Assembly (NCBI GenBank): GCA_025201375.1
Contig: JAIWZP010000079.1
Location: forward strand, 40,635 to 104,634
Length of the DNA stretch: 64,000 nt
Direction: 5' to 3'
Source of the DNA: Gongronella butleri
Taxonomy: Eukaryota > Mucoromycota > Mucoromycetes > Mucorales > Cunninghamellaceae
Positions 10,680-20,752 of this stretch are shown in pieces. Positions within the stretch are counted from its first letter, which is position 1. Each line of letters opens with the position of its first letter. The position numbers and the translations under genes are program-made. The notes under the pieces are model-generated. The model was not told the DNA's origin and ran no database searches. It was given only the letters and a program-made list of their open reading frames with translations.

Positions 10680-12207
10680 ATGGCTTTAATCACCAGATCT
10701 GGCTTCCGTTTTGCACTTTCTACCCACAGATCTGTTCAACAGTGCCAACGCCTGTGCCAACAGCGGTTGCTGACGAACAAGAACGCGTCTCCTAATACCC
10801 ACACGCACATTGGAGGCGTCTTTGAACCCTTTTTGAACACAATTAAGCAGTAAGACCGTTTTTGTTGCAATGTGTCTTTTGTTCATTCATTTTTGTTTAC
10901 AGGAATGACGCAAATGAAACGATAACGTCTTTGGAGAGATTAAGCAGCTCTGGTAAGCATGATTTGTATCGTGGTGATGTATTGTGACAAAAATCTCACC
11001 AGTTCAAAGACATTTTACCAAGCAAGGAGCAATTGGCCCTGCATTTCAAGGACACACCAGACGCGCTGACCGGAGATCAATGCAGAGAAGCCGTTGAATA
11101 CATCCTTAAACAGCTACAAGACAAAAATGCCATTGAAACAGCACGAATTGCCGAGAGTAAGATGCCAACGCGTGGGTTTGTTTTCAAATGTTAACGTTTT
11201 GTTCACCAGTGTTTGGAAACGACGCGTCTCAAATTACTAAATTGGGCAACATTTTGCTACAAAATAGCAAAGGTACAATGCAACACTCAGTTTCAGTGTT
11301 TTTTTTTAAGCTTTTTGGTTTGTTTTTGTTTTTTACTTTTTTTTTTTTTGCATGCATGCAGACTCCACGCCCGTAACTTTGGAATTGTACCGCCAGGCGA
11401 TGCTGCTCGGTGATGATCAAGGCACTTTTAGTTTTGCAAGCATCATCTACAGAGGTTAGCCTTTGAGGCATTATGACACGGCTATCATTTGCTTATTTTA
11501 CTTTTTTTTTATCAGGTTTTCGTGGCACACCAAAAGACGAGGCCCAAGGCATCCAATTGCTCTCAGCGTTGGCCAAAAAGGGACACCCGTACGCGCAAAT
11601 GGATCTGGCATCCATCATCATGCGCTCACATCCTGAAAGAATCCAAGACGCTATTCAGCTGTATAAACTTGCTGGCAAGGCCGGTGTCACGGCTGCCTAT
11701 GTGGAATTGGGTCGCATGTATCGCATTGGTTACGGCGTGCATCAAGATCACGATCAAGCGTTAGCCTACTTTCAGCAAGGCGTCGACAATGGCGATGATC
11801 CACAATGCCATTTTATGCTTGGCTCCTATTATGCAGCGTCGAAAATGGCAGATGACCAGAGCAAGGCATTCAAGCATTATCAGGTTGCTGCAGCGAAAGG
11901 AATTCCAGAGGCGCAATACAATGTGGCCATGCATTATCTCAAAGGTCTTGGTGTTCAAGCAAATGCATTCAATGCAGTCGAATTTTTCACAATGGCTGCA
12001 ACGCAAGGCTTCCAAATCGCCCAAGTGAATCTTGCCAATATGTATCGCTACGGCAATGGCATCAAAAAAGACATTGGTCAAGCACGACATTGGCTAGAAA
12101 AGGCCGTCGCCATTGGAGGGCCTGTAGGCGATGATGCGCAGAAGCAGCTAGACGAATTGCAGCCGATCAAGTCCGAAAGAGGGACCGGCGCGTGTGTCAT
12201 CATGTAA
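10680..12207 (+). CDS. Sel1-repeat protein with C-terminal CAAX box (Skt5/Chs4-like)
   Basis: Exons 10680-10849, 10903-10952, 11003-11156, 11210-11272, 11362-11454 and 11516-12207 give about 407 residues. The last exon carries at least five Sel1 repeats (units such as ELGRMYRIGYGVHQD and NLANMYRYGNGIKKD), which form a superhelical scaffold. The protein ends in CVIM, a perfect CAAX box predicted to be farnesylated, so it is probably membrane-tethered. Sel1 repeats plus CAAX is the architecture of the chitin synthase activator Skt5/Chs4, which is the best guess. The N terminus is basic and could be misread as a mitochondrial presequence. Exon 2 leaves phase 1 while exon 3 must be read in phase 0; no alternative GT-AG site fixes this, so there is a one-base frame conflict at 10952/11003. 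Its stop is 15 bp from that of the convergent RidA gene. Confidence 0.8.
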
Positions 12208-12222
12208 GATGCATCACGCTCT

Positions 12223-12855
12223 TTATTTTTGCAAAGCAATGCACTCAATTTCCACCATCACATCCTTGGGAAGGCGAGCGACTTCAACACAGCTACGAGC
12301 GGGCTGATGCTTGGCGAAATACTAAAAAAAGAATAGAATTGAGGCACGCCTGTATAGAAGAAATAAAATAAAGCCCTTTTTTTTTTTTTACCTTGCCGTA
12401 GACCTCGTTCATGGCCACAAAGTTGTTCATGTCCTTCAAAAAGACGGTGGTCTTGATCACTTGCTCGCCCGAGCTTCCAGCTGCTTGAAGCACAGCATCC
12501 AAGTTGGTCAAGACTTGCTGAGTTTGCTCAGCGATGCCACCGCTGACGATTTCGCCTAGGATCACGAGTTAAAATCCTCGAAATGAATCATTTTACGCGT
12601 TTCATTACCATTTTGAGGATCAATTGGGATCTGGCCGGACGTGTACACAAAGCCATTCACCTTGATAGCTTGGGCTGGAAAGAAGAAAAAAAAGACATGA
12701 GACCCTCGTTTGACAGACCTTCTCTTCTTTTTTTCTGTTTGTTTTACCATAAGGGCCCAGCGCAGCAGGAGCATTCGACGTTTCTAGGAAGCGTGGCGTC
12801 TTTAGTCCTCAAACATAGGAGCGGTGCAGCACTTACGAACAGGGGTGAGAGACAT
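12223..12855 (-). CDS. RidA/YjgF-family enamine/imine deaminase (Hmf1/Mmf1)
   Basis: Five exons (12855-12837, 12783-12748, 12674-12609, 12555-12392, 12321-12223) encode 127 residues with all junctions in phase, the normal length for the family. Key residues are present: Arg104 in [12 protein letters not shown] and Glu119 in VEIECIAL, which bind and hydrolyse the imine substrate, plus the [11 protein letters not shown] strand. RidA proteins hydrolyse reactive 2-aminoacrylate and related enamines from PLP enzymes and protect isoleucine synthesis. No presequence is visible, so a cytosolic Hmf1-like form is more likely than mitochondrial Mmf1. Exon 1 has only 19 coding bases. Only 15 bp separate this stop codon from that of the Sel1 gene, so the two 3' UTRs must overlap. 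Confidence 0.93.
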
Positions 12856-12952
12856 TGTGAAAGTTGAGAAAGAAAAGAAAAGAAAAAAAAAAAAAGGTGA
12901 CTCACAAAGTGCCAAAATCTTTAAGACGCGGCGTCGGCGGACTTTTTTTTAT

Positions 12953-13525
12953 TCATTTGCCAATGGCAGTCAATTGGCTTTGAACAGCAAGCTGCGAATT
13001 GTCGATTTCTTGCATAATGTCGCGACTCTCCATTCGAAGTTGGTCTCGGACAGCACGCAATCTGCGAAGCTCGTCCTTTTTCGCTTTGATATCATAAGAA
13101 CGCTCCAATTGCATTGGTTGCGGTACCAATCTGATTAAAAACGCGTTAACTTCAGCTTGGCAGTGCTCAATTTTTTCACATGTACCTCATTGGTGAGCCC
13201 CCGGGAGGGCCCAAATGGTCGTTCATCGAATCAAGCTTGTCAGCGAGATGGGTATCTTCCAAAATATATTCATATCCTATCTAAAAACACGCTGTTTGCC
13301 ACGCCAAGTCGTCCAATTCGTGGTTTTTACCTTGAGCAAGCGCTGCCATAGGTGTTTTGTTTCTTTGAAGCCGTGGTCTAGCAGCTCTGGGCTGACTTGT
13401 GTGCCTGCGAATTCTTTTTTATACGTCTTTTTCGTAGAGCTATCCGTCAGAGCGTGTGTATATCTTGTGTACAGAGTTTTGAGCTTCTCTGATCGCTCGG
13501 TTGAATAGAAAGAGGGATGCGACAT
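12953..13525 (-). CDS. Small coiled-coil protein of unknown function
   Basis: Exons 13525-13331, 13280-13186 and 13130-12953 join in phase to 155 residues. I do not recognise the family. The N-terminal half is basic and helical (KLKTLYTRYTHAL near residues 14-26). The middle is a short Gly/Pro-rich linker (LGPPGGSP). The C-terminal 60 residues form a strongly charged predicted coiled coil (DIKAKKDELRRLRAVRDQLR). There is no signal peptide or membrane segment. Consistent splice sites and phase-preserving introns support a real gene. It is followed on the same strand by RidA, 97 bp after its stop. A subunit of a small tethering or assembly complex is conceivable, but this is a guess. Confidence 0.65.
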
Positions 13526-13581
13526 TGAGAAGAAAAGAGGGACCGACGAGAATTCGCCCCGACAATTTTTTATTTTCAAAT

Positions 13582-13943
13582 TCACACAGGTAGACCAATG
13601 GAAACGGAAGTCAGAACAGCCCCGAAAGCCAAGAGCACGGATGCCGCCAATGCTGTCTGCAATTGCTTCGCAACGTGCGTGCGCGACCCTTGCCTACATG
13701 GAAAATTGGTGATAAATAGCATGCCAACAATTTAAATTTTTAAAAACACACGTACACCACAAAGACGCCTGTGGCAGCGAGGCCAATAGTCACGCAAAAA
13801 TACGCGATTAGAGGATAAATGGTGACAGGAAGGACAGGTTGAAAAGGAGAGGCGGTCTGCCAGATGGACTAAAGGTCAAAATGTATTTAATTAGCGTGTT
13901 TCTTGGTTTTCGAGCGTTCCTCACATACAAGTGGTGACGACAT
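13582..13943 (-). CDS. OST5: Oligosaccharyltransferase subunit OST5 (TMEM258)
   Basis: Exons 13943-13929, 13868-13756 and 13693-13582 give 79 residues, the same length as human TMEM258. Two hydrophobic segments (about 15-43 and 54-78) flank a short polar loop (GSRTHVAKQLQ). The N terminus SPFQPVLPVTIYP and the C terminus ending in IGLPV follow the OST5/TMEM258 layout of a two-helix hairpin. The subunit belongs to the ER complex that transfers N-glycans to nascent proteins. The call rests on length, topology and weak sequence similarity; another small two-pass ER protein is the alternative. It is head-to-head with MIM1, with 151 bp between starts. Confidence 0.7.
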
Positions 13944-14094
13944 GACAGATGAAAGTTCTTAAAAAGAAAATAAAAAAAAGGGCAAGGCACCGGGCGGGGA
14001 ATTCTCAAACGCGCGTCTTTCTCGTCTTTTCTTTCTTTATCTCTTTTTTTCTTCTCTCTCTCTCTCTCTCGCTTTTTTTTTTCCTGTCGTCGCA

Positions 14095-14355
14095 ATGTCA
14101 TTAGCTGTCTCTCGAAAAGAGCCTTGGTATCGGCAAGAATTGTTTTTAAGTATTGTGAAATCGACGGCTGTCAACTTTTTACTACCATTTGTCAATGGTG
14201 TCATGCTTGGCTTTGGTGAAATCTTTGCAAACGAGCTAGTAATCAAGTATGGCTGGTTCGAATTCTCAAGACCTCTACAAGCAACATCTGTTGGACTTTA
14301 TAATTCTCCCAGCAATGCTACAGCAGAATATAAAAAGACAATTGTTCCAAAATAA
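14095..14355 (+). CDS. MIM1: Mitochondrial outer-membrane import protein MIM1 (TOM13 family)
   Basis: An intronless frame of 86 residues. The central part VNFLLPFVNGVMLGFGEIFA (residues about 27-46) is the family signature: one membrane helix with a GxxxG-like pattern, followed by NELVIKYGWF. MIM1 inserts alpha-helical proteins and TOM subunits into the mitochondrial outer membrane and is known from fungi. The C-terminal 25 residues are variable. The ATG at 14095 follows a long pyrimidine tract (CT runs at 14040-14090) that looks like a fungal core promoter. Confidence 0.85.
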   Translation: MSLAVSRKEPWYRQELFLSIVKSTAVNFLLPFVNGVMLGFGEIFANELVIKYGWFEFSRPLQATSVGLYNSPSNATAEYKKTIVPK

Positions 14356-14561
14356 ACAAAAACATGTGCGTATGTTTTGATCGTATCAATTCAAGGGGCT
14401 GGTTGGCCAGGTATGGACTTTTGGGCAAAAGATTGAGGCACGACTTAGATCTGCAAAGCGGGGTCACTATGATTTGTTGAGGGGCAAATTGGGATATTCT
14501 TGAAAATCTTTTTTTTTTCTTCTCCTTTTTCTTCTCTTTTTTTTTTTTACTGCCCTGAAGG

Positions 14562-16549
14562 ATGACCACAGCGTATCAAAGGCTTGGGAGCACCCCAGAG
14601 CTAAACAGCATTTTATTCAAGTACAAGCTAGCAAAAGTGCTAACTTTACTAAGTTTGCTGGCCGTGGTTTTGATGGCGCTCGCCTCGACTGTCTTTCCAG
14701 GTACGAAATCAATGAAATTTTCAAGACAGCCGAGCTTATTTTTATCTTTTTTCTTTTTATTTCAGACCAATTGTATCAGCTCTTTGATAAGGATGATCAA
14801 GCCAACGCTGATGAAGAAACAGTACAAGACTTTGGTGGTATCAAGACTTCCACGGAGTGTCGTTTGCCGTCAAAACTTGTGATTCCAAAGTCGGAAGGCA
14901 TCTTATATACCCCGCCCAGTCCCGATAACTCGCTGTTCAAGGTGCTGGAGATGGTTCATGACGATGAATATAATCAATACTGTCAGCATTGGGATCCTGT
15001 GAATGGATTCGATGATGAAATTCCGTACAACGTTGATGGTGAGTGCGGCAATTGGCAAGAACGTTATCAGCAACTCCACGCGCAGCGCCTGGAACAGCTC
15101 GAGCGTCTCAAATCTGGTGATTTTGAAAGCTTTGCCCATGACGACAAGCCAAAGTACATTTCGTACTTTTGCAAAAAGGTTCCTGAGAACTCCAATCGTG
15201 GCTGTGGCGGCTTGGCCGATCGTATGAGTGGTATGTTGTCATTTCACAAGCCCATCAATTGTTGCTCAGCTTTGTTTTTGTTTTTTATTGTGTTACAGGT
15301 ATGATTTCGACTTTTTTTTACGCCCTGTTGACCAAAAGAGCGTATCTTGCGCACTGGGCGCCCGAGAATCCCATTCCATTGGAATATCTCTTTGATCAGC
15401 CTTATGTCAATTGGACTCATGAACCCAGCGAGCTCAGAAAAGTATTTGAGGTGCCCGACAACGAATTGCTTGGCTATCAATACGTGGACACTTTGAACCA
15501 AAACTACGACACCCTTGGAAATAGCGTCTTCCCTAATGGGACATCGCAGGACTTTGAAACTCTTTGGAATAGCAGCGTAAGATGACATGCAAGACCTCCG
15601 TGCTCGAATTGATTCTCACCATGTTTTTTGTCGATAGTACGTTGAAGTGCATTCAAACCGTGGGTATATCGTGCGCACATTTGATCACTCGACGCGCTAT
15701 CAAGAGGAGCTGAAAAAGATGGGGTTGACCAAAGAAAATGCGTTTGGATGCCTGGCCGACTACATTTTCCGACCCACCATCAATGCTCGTCGATTCCTCA
15801 ATATGTATCGCCATGTTTTTGCCATGAAGAGCGTGCTGAGCGTCGGCATTCAGGTAAAACGATCGTTTTCGTTTGCAACAGATTATTCATCTATTTTTTT
15901 ATAGATTCGCACCAACGACAATGCTTTGGCGAATCCAGAACGTGATCACAACTCTCTGGAAACCTGGTTTTATTATATCAAGTGCGCGAATGAGCTCGCT
16001 ACAGCAAAGAGACAGCCGCATCACAAACGGGTCGTATATTTCCTCATCACCGACTCGCATCACCTGCGTGAAGAATTCGAATCCATGAATGAAGACATGG
16101 CGCTTCGACAAAAGTACTTGGGCCCTGCTGCTGATGTCACGTCGTTGTTGATCACCGGTTTGCCCATTGAACACGTCGAGCCCGACCAAGTGGCCAAGTA
16201 CATTAATGTTGAACACCCTCGTTTAACCTCCTTGGAACGCATGGTGCCTGGCGTCAACAGCGCTCTCATGGAAAACTGGCTGCTTAGCTATGCAAACTAC
16301 AGAGTGATCAGTCCCCAAGGCTATGGAAAATTGGCCGCTTTCCACTCCAAGAAAGACAAAACCACCGTCAGCATGCCCAGAGTAAGTCGAAAAACATCAT
16401 TCTCTATTCAATTCATTATTTTGTTTACTAACAAAACAATTCTTTAATTATAGAGTCCCCGTCGAGCAAAATCACTCAATTGTGCCAACCCAGCTCTCTT
16501 GGATGCGTACGATTTTAGCTGGTTGAGTCATCAATGGAGCCTGGGATAA
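14562..16549 (+). CDS. Type II membrane glycosyltransferase, fucosyltransferase-like
   Basis: Six exons (14562-14700, 14766-15230, 15299-15576, 15638-15853, 15905-16381, 16454-16549), all in phase, give 556 residues. One hydrophobic segment (about residues 24-46) behind a short cytosolic tail predicts a Golgi type II membrane protein. The segment GCGGLADRMSGM followed by FFYALLTKRAYLAHW resembles the donor-binding start of GT37/GT23-type fucosyltransferases (compare GCSGLGNR in plant enzymes), and an N-glycosylation site NGTS lies near residue 285. Fucose-containing wall polymers of zygomycete fungi make such an activity plausible, but donor and linkage are inferred. The C terminus lies in its own small exon. 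Confidence 0.62.
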
Positions 16550-19500
16550 GGATACTGCATTATTTGAGGAGTCGCCACGAGCTCAAGATGGTGGCCAAAT
16601 CGCGCTTTGTAATAAAAACGAATATTGTATGAAAATGGCATTTAAACGTAATGGTCTTGTAAAAAAAAAAAAAAAAGAAAAAAAGGAGGCAGATATGTTT
16701 TGGTACGCACGTACGCCTGTATTCTCCCTAGAACATTATATCATACTGTAAAACCTCTCACATTTAGTGAGACCATTACTGCAAGCGTGAAACGTTTCCT
16801 GCATTATACTGTACGTACGTACTGTAGTTTACAATATCCGTTTGAAAAAAAAAAAAAACATGCAACCAGATACTACTGTAGAAATGCAACAACAGTATAA
16901 TACGATTTTCATTCGTTTTGGATTTGCACACTAGCACACAAATACAGTAAAGCGTTTGATCGTTCCGTCCATCATGTCTCGATCTCTGTTGACAGAAACT
17001 GACGTATGCTACGTATCATTTGTCATTTCAATGCCTGATGCTGTGACGCATCACCCTACGCTGCACAAAAACGTACACAACATTACCTTTCAAAAGCAAA
17101 AGGCGTGTTTTCCAGACTTTGCCGGCCTGCTGTGCCTCCAGAAAAAAATTTACAGCCTGCTCGCCCGCCAATGAAACTTTCGTCACGGCGTAAACTACAG
17201 TATAGCTCGATGCTTAAGGAGAACCCGCCCGATTTTTTTTTGACTCGAAAATGCCAAAATCCTCCTATTCGTACTATTTTGCATTCATCTGGCCATCTGC
17301 ATGGTCGACCCCGCTCAAAAATAGCTGCATCGAAATCAACGTAAAAATTGCAACAAAAAGGCTTAAACTCCCAAAGCGCTATGACCACTTTTGAAAAATT
17401 CAGGGGTGACTCAGGGGTCACACATTTCAGCCTCAGAAAATGCCAAATTTGGGGAATTTCAAACTCCGACTGATCAATGCATCCCAAACAGGCAACTCCG
17501 ACAATTTGCTATTGGCAGACAAAATGACAGGTCGCCCCCACCTTAAGAAAAAAGGTCAAAGAGTGACGCATGAACGGCGATCGACTGACAAAAGTGCCTA
17601 CTTTGGTGCGATTTTTTTTTTTGCAAAAATTTAAGGTTTGACACTTTCAAATTACGGTATAAAGGTGCGTGGATTGCATGGGATTTTCATTTTTTTATTT
17701 TTTTATTTTTTTATTTTGCACATTTTTGCGCGCAGGAATGGGGCAGTGGGCTGCAGCCTGCTGGAGAAATGACCGATGCAAAAAGTTAAAACCAAGCCAG
17801 CGCGCTGCAAGCCATTCCATCAGATGCTTTGCTCTCCTATTTGTTAGTACAGTAAAATTGGAATAAAAATTACAGGTTTACAGTATTACAGTAGAAGACC
17901 ACCGTTGTCGAGTAAATACTGTACAACAGTAGCGATCAAAGATTTTGATGAAAAATTCTCAGCGAGTTTTACACTTTTACTGTAGCCATCCACTGATGAA
18001 ACTGGCCTCATTCGATAGCGATACAATACTGTATAATATACAGTTCTAGCAATACAGTATACCGGTAGGTATACACGAGTAGTAGGTGCTTTCGACACGT
18101 TACGTACGTAATATAAAAAAAGCGCCATGTGTCGTCCAAACTCCAAAGGTCCAATCAGTTGCCGCGAAGAACATCGAAGTTGAAAATTTCGTAATGTTTG
18201 AAGCTTTGAACGGCTTTCACAAGCGTACAAGCGGCAAGCAAAGGTCACGCATCGGGCAAAGAAACATTCTGGAAATGACATCCGACTACAGTATCCGAGC
18301 GTGTCGCTTTCGAATAATGGTGCCAGGTTCGTTCCGATTCACGAAATATTTCGAGAGCCACTGCTGAATTTGTGAAAATATCGATATTTTGGTGGGTTCA
18401 TTTGCACGACTCAATGGATCTCTGGTTTTCAACGCCACGCACGTTGAAAAAAGACGTGACGAAATGACCTAGCTACGCAATAATGAAACAGTTTTGGAGG
18501 CGATCCAACCATTGTTTTTTGTAGTGTTTAATATGATACTGTATGATACAGTATTGCCGTAGATTTGTGAAAAATACTGTAGTGAATTGTGATTTGTGAA
18601 TGTCTCAAGTACAAGGTGCTTGCCTTCTGGTTTTTTATGTTTTTATGAAAGGAGAAGCGCTGAAATACTGTATCAAGGGGGAGCTTGATTTGATCAAGTG
18701 GTTTAAAGAAAAGTTGACGAATAAACTTGAAAGCAAAAAATCGACTTTGACAAAAACATATTTTTCTATGAAAATGGCTTTATTAACATGTTTTGATGTT
18801 GGCAAAAAAAACTGTTGATTTGAATATTATAGTAGGTGCGTGTAAAATGCATCATTTGTCACAGAAGTAGCGCAGCACGTTGTACAGTAGCATACAGTAT
18901 TTATCATACAGTATTTTATTCTTCATCATAGTCCGTTGCCGAGCAAATCAGCCCTTAACTATTTGATTGCATTTTGGCAGCATGTGATACTGTATGATAT
19001 ACGGTAAATTTCGTTCATCGGGTGTTCGGGTCAGCTGAGAGGATGAGAGATGGTGCCCAAGCGCGTCTTTTTCCGAGCACTATACAAGCTTTCCCCAGAG
19101 CACGTCACAATACAGTAAGATGGAGAAATTCACGATTAGTAGACATCATTTTTACTGTATTTTGGCCGCGCGTCAACAAGTATGATGCACTCCTTTTCTA
19201 TGGAACCAGTTGTCAGTATCGATGATTGTACGCCTTGTCGTTGAAATGAGATCACCATCGCGGTACTGCAATTTTTAGATGGCACGCAGAGACGACGTTC
19301 GGCAATCACAGATTTTTTTAGCGGTGCAGTCGAAGACTTGAATTTGGCGGAAATTTAGTTCTGAAGACCTCATTCAGCGACAACAATGCATTAAAACTAA
19401 AAATACATCTGCTGACATTTTCTTTCGACTCGCGGCCATCTCAACGAAAAAAAGTACGTACCTGTATCTCGGAAGAACAGACGCCATCAGAAAGAGATGG

Positions 19501-19879
19501 TTCGCTGCGTAAATGGGCATTCATGGTGATCAATAAAAAGTTTTTTTTGGCGTTTTCGATACAATTTCAAAATTATATGATAGACAGGCGCATGATAATC
19601 GCGTCCGACGTCCAGTCACTTACGCTCGTTTCTAATCAAATTCACTTTTTTTGCGGTCTCTCTTGCTCGTGGAGGCGTCGGCGGGGCTCCATGGGATTGT
19701 AAGTTTTTCCATGCCGCTATTTGCCCGTGAATTTTTGTCGACAATTGCTCATTGATTGTCATTGAGCAGATTTATTGCACTTTTTTTTTGTGATTCTCAC
19801 GATTTATTCATGCGAAACGTCTTTATGAAAAGTTTGGCGCAATTCTGCGGCTCACGCTCGTTTGAAACTCATCGAGGCC

Positions 19880-19913
<34 letters not shown>

Positions 19914-20009
19914 GTGTGGTGCACCCGAGAAGAGGTCTGCATCTCTTATTTTGCGTTTAACTAAAGGGGGTTTTTAGCATGAGTTTACAATTAACAACCA
20001 TAGGATGCA
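16550..20009. repeat. Gene-free region with repeat copy B and dense TACTGTA heptamers
   Basis: No gene is supported in this 3.4-kb stretch. Bases about 16900-18610 form the longest copy (B) of a dispersed, non-coding repeat also seen near 8.8-10 kb, 45.5-45.8 kb and 53.6-54.5 kb. Twenty-four exact TACTGTA or TACAGTA heptamers lie between 16744 and 19159. The first 130 bases carry the 3' end of the glycosyltransferase gene, with AATAAA-like sequence and an A run near 16660. A run of about 30 T lies near 19881-19910. No transposase remnant was recognised on either strand. Confidence 0.75.
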
Positions 20010-20180
20010 TTAATCTTGTTCTGGTAAATGTTTGCGCAGCAAGGTGAGCTCCATCATGATGCGCGCCCTGAAATCTTTGCAATTGTCGCTCCAGTCATCC
20101 AAATCCCGCTTCGTGAAGTCAATTGGCCAATCAGAACGCAGGTGACGGCTATTTTTAAATTTGCATGGCAATCTCCACAT
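20010..20180 (-). CDS. Possible small ORF or terminal exon, 56 residues
   Basis: An uninterrupted 56-codon frame runs from ATG at 20180 to TAA at 20010-20012. The translation looks protein-like, with tryptophans and alternating charge (for example DFTKRDLDDWSDNCKDFRA) and a helical end. It resembles nothing I can name. It lies head-to-head with the complex I subunit gene, only 42 bp from its ATG, so it would share that promoter. It could be a small gene, a remnant, or chance. Confidence 0.3.
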   Translation of the reverse strand: MWRLPCKFKNSRHLRSDWPIDFTKRDLDDWSDNCKDFRARIMMELTLLRKHLPEQD

Positions 20181-20222
20181 TGAAAACAACCTTTACTTTT
20201 TCTCTGTTTTTCTTCATTCATT

Positions 20223-20683
20223 ATGGCCGCCATGTTTGGTGTTAGCAACTTTGCCGTCACCACTGTGACTTCTGCGTCGTCAAACGAAGCTCGTCTCCGA
20301 ACCATCGCTTTATACCGAAAGTTTCAAAAATCTGCAAGTGCTACTTTCATAAAAAAAAAAAACACACACACACAGACAAACCAACCGCAAACGTGGAAGC
20401 TAACTCGAGCACTTTGTTATAGGTCCCAGAGATCATGAAGCTGCACGAAATCAATTTGCCGTCGTCTGCCATTAGAGCCAAGATTCGTGAGCAATTTGAG
20501 CAGCATCGTTATGTGGAGGATTTGCAAGTTCGCGACATTCTTCTTGCCAAGGGCCAAATGGAATACCAAGAGACCATGAACGTGTGGAAGCAGAACAATC
20601 ACATCATGAACTACTTTGCCAAGGATGAGGCTGAAGCCAAACCAACGACATTTCTCGAGAAATTTTACGAAGGACGCTCGTAG
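20223..20683 (+). CDS. Complex I LYR subunit NDUFA6 (B14)
   Basis: Exons 20223-20333 and 20423-20683 give 123 residues. The LYR motif is at residues 30-32 (ALYRKFQKS), followed by PEIMKLHEINLP, IRAKIREQFEQHRYVEDL and the C-terminal block METHIONINE-rich MNVWKQNNHIMNYF, all typical of NDUFA6. This accessory subunit binds mitochondrial acyl carrier protein and is required for NADH:ubiquinone reductase activity. The single intron uses a GC donor (GCAAGT at 20334) with a normal TATAG acceptor: only this junction gives the family sequence KSVPEIM, so it is a GC-AG intron. An AATAAA overlaps the end of the message at 20695. The Kelch gene converges with 69 bp between stops. Confidence 0.95.
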
Positions 20684-20694
20684 ATGCAATTTGC

Positions 20695-20700
20695 AATAAA
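20695..20700 (+). terminator. Polyadenylation signal of NDUFA6
   Basis: AATAAA is 12 bases past the TAG of the NDUFA6 gene and inside the 69-bp gap to the convergent Kelch gene. It must be used very close to the opposite coding end. Confidence 0.5.
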
Positions 20701-20752
20701 AAGTAGCTAGCCTTGTGGACCATTTTTATTTTGGAAAGATTAGATTATTTTT

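Noticed and set aside
16744..19159. A Tc1/mariner transposase that would explain the heptamers
   Set aside because: No frame in the window shows a DDE/D transposase signature or paired CAG-starting inverted repeats, so the footprint idea rests on the motif and the repeat comparisons alone.
20054..20305. 83-codon minus-strand frame with a CxxCxxC-like pattern (CFQCGDC) over the NDUFA6 start
   Set aside because: Overlaps the first NDUFA6 exon antisense and its cysteines do not fit a known zinc-binding family; the other frame at 20010-20180 looks more protein-like.
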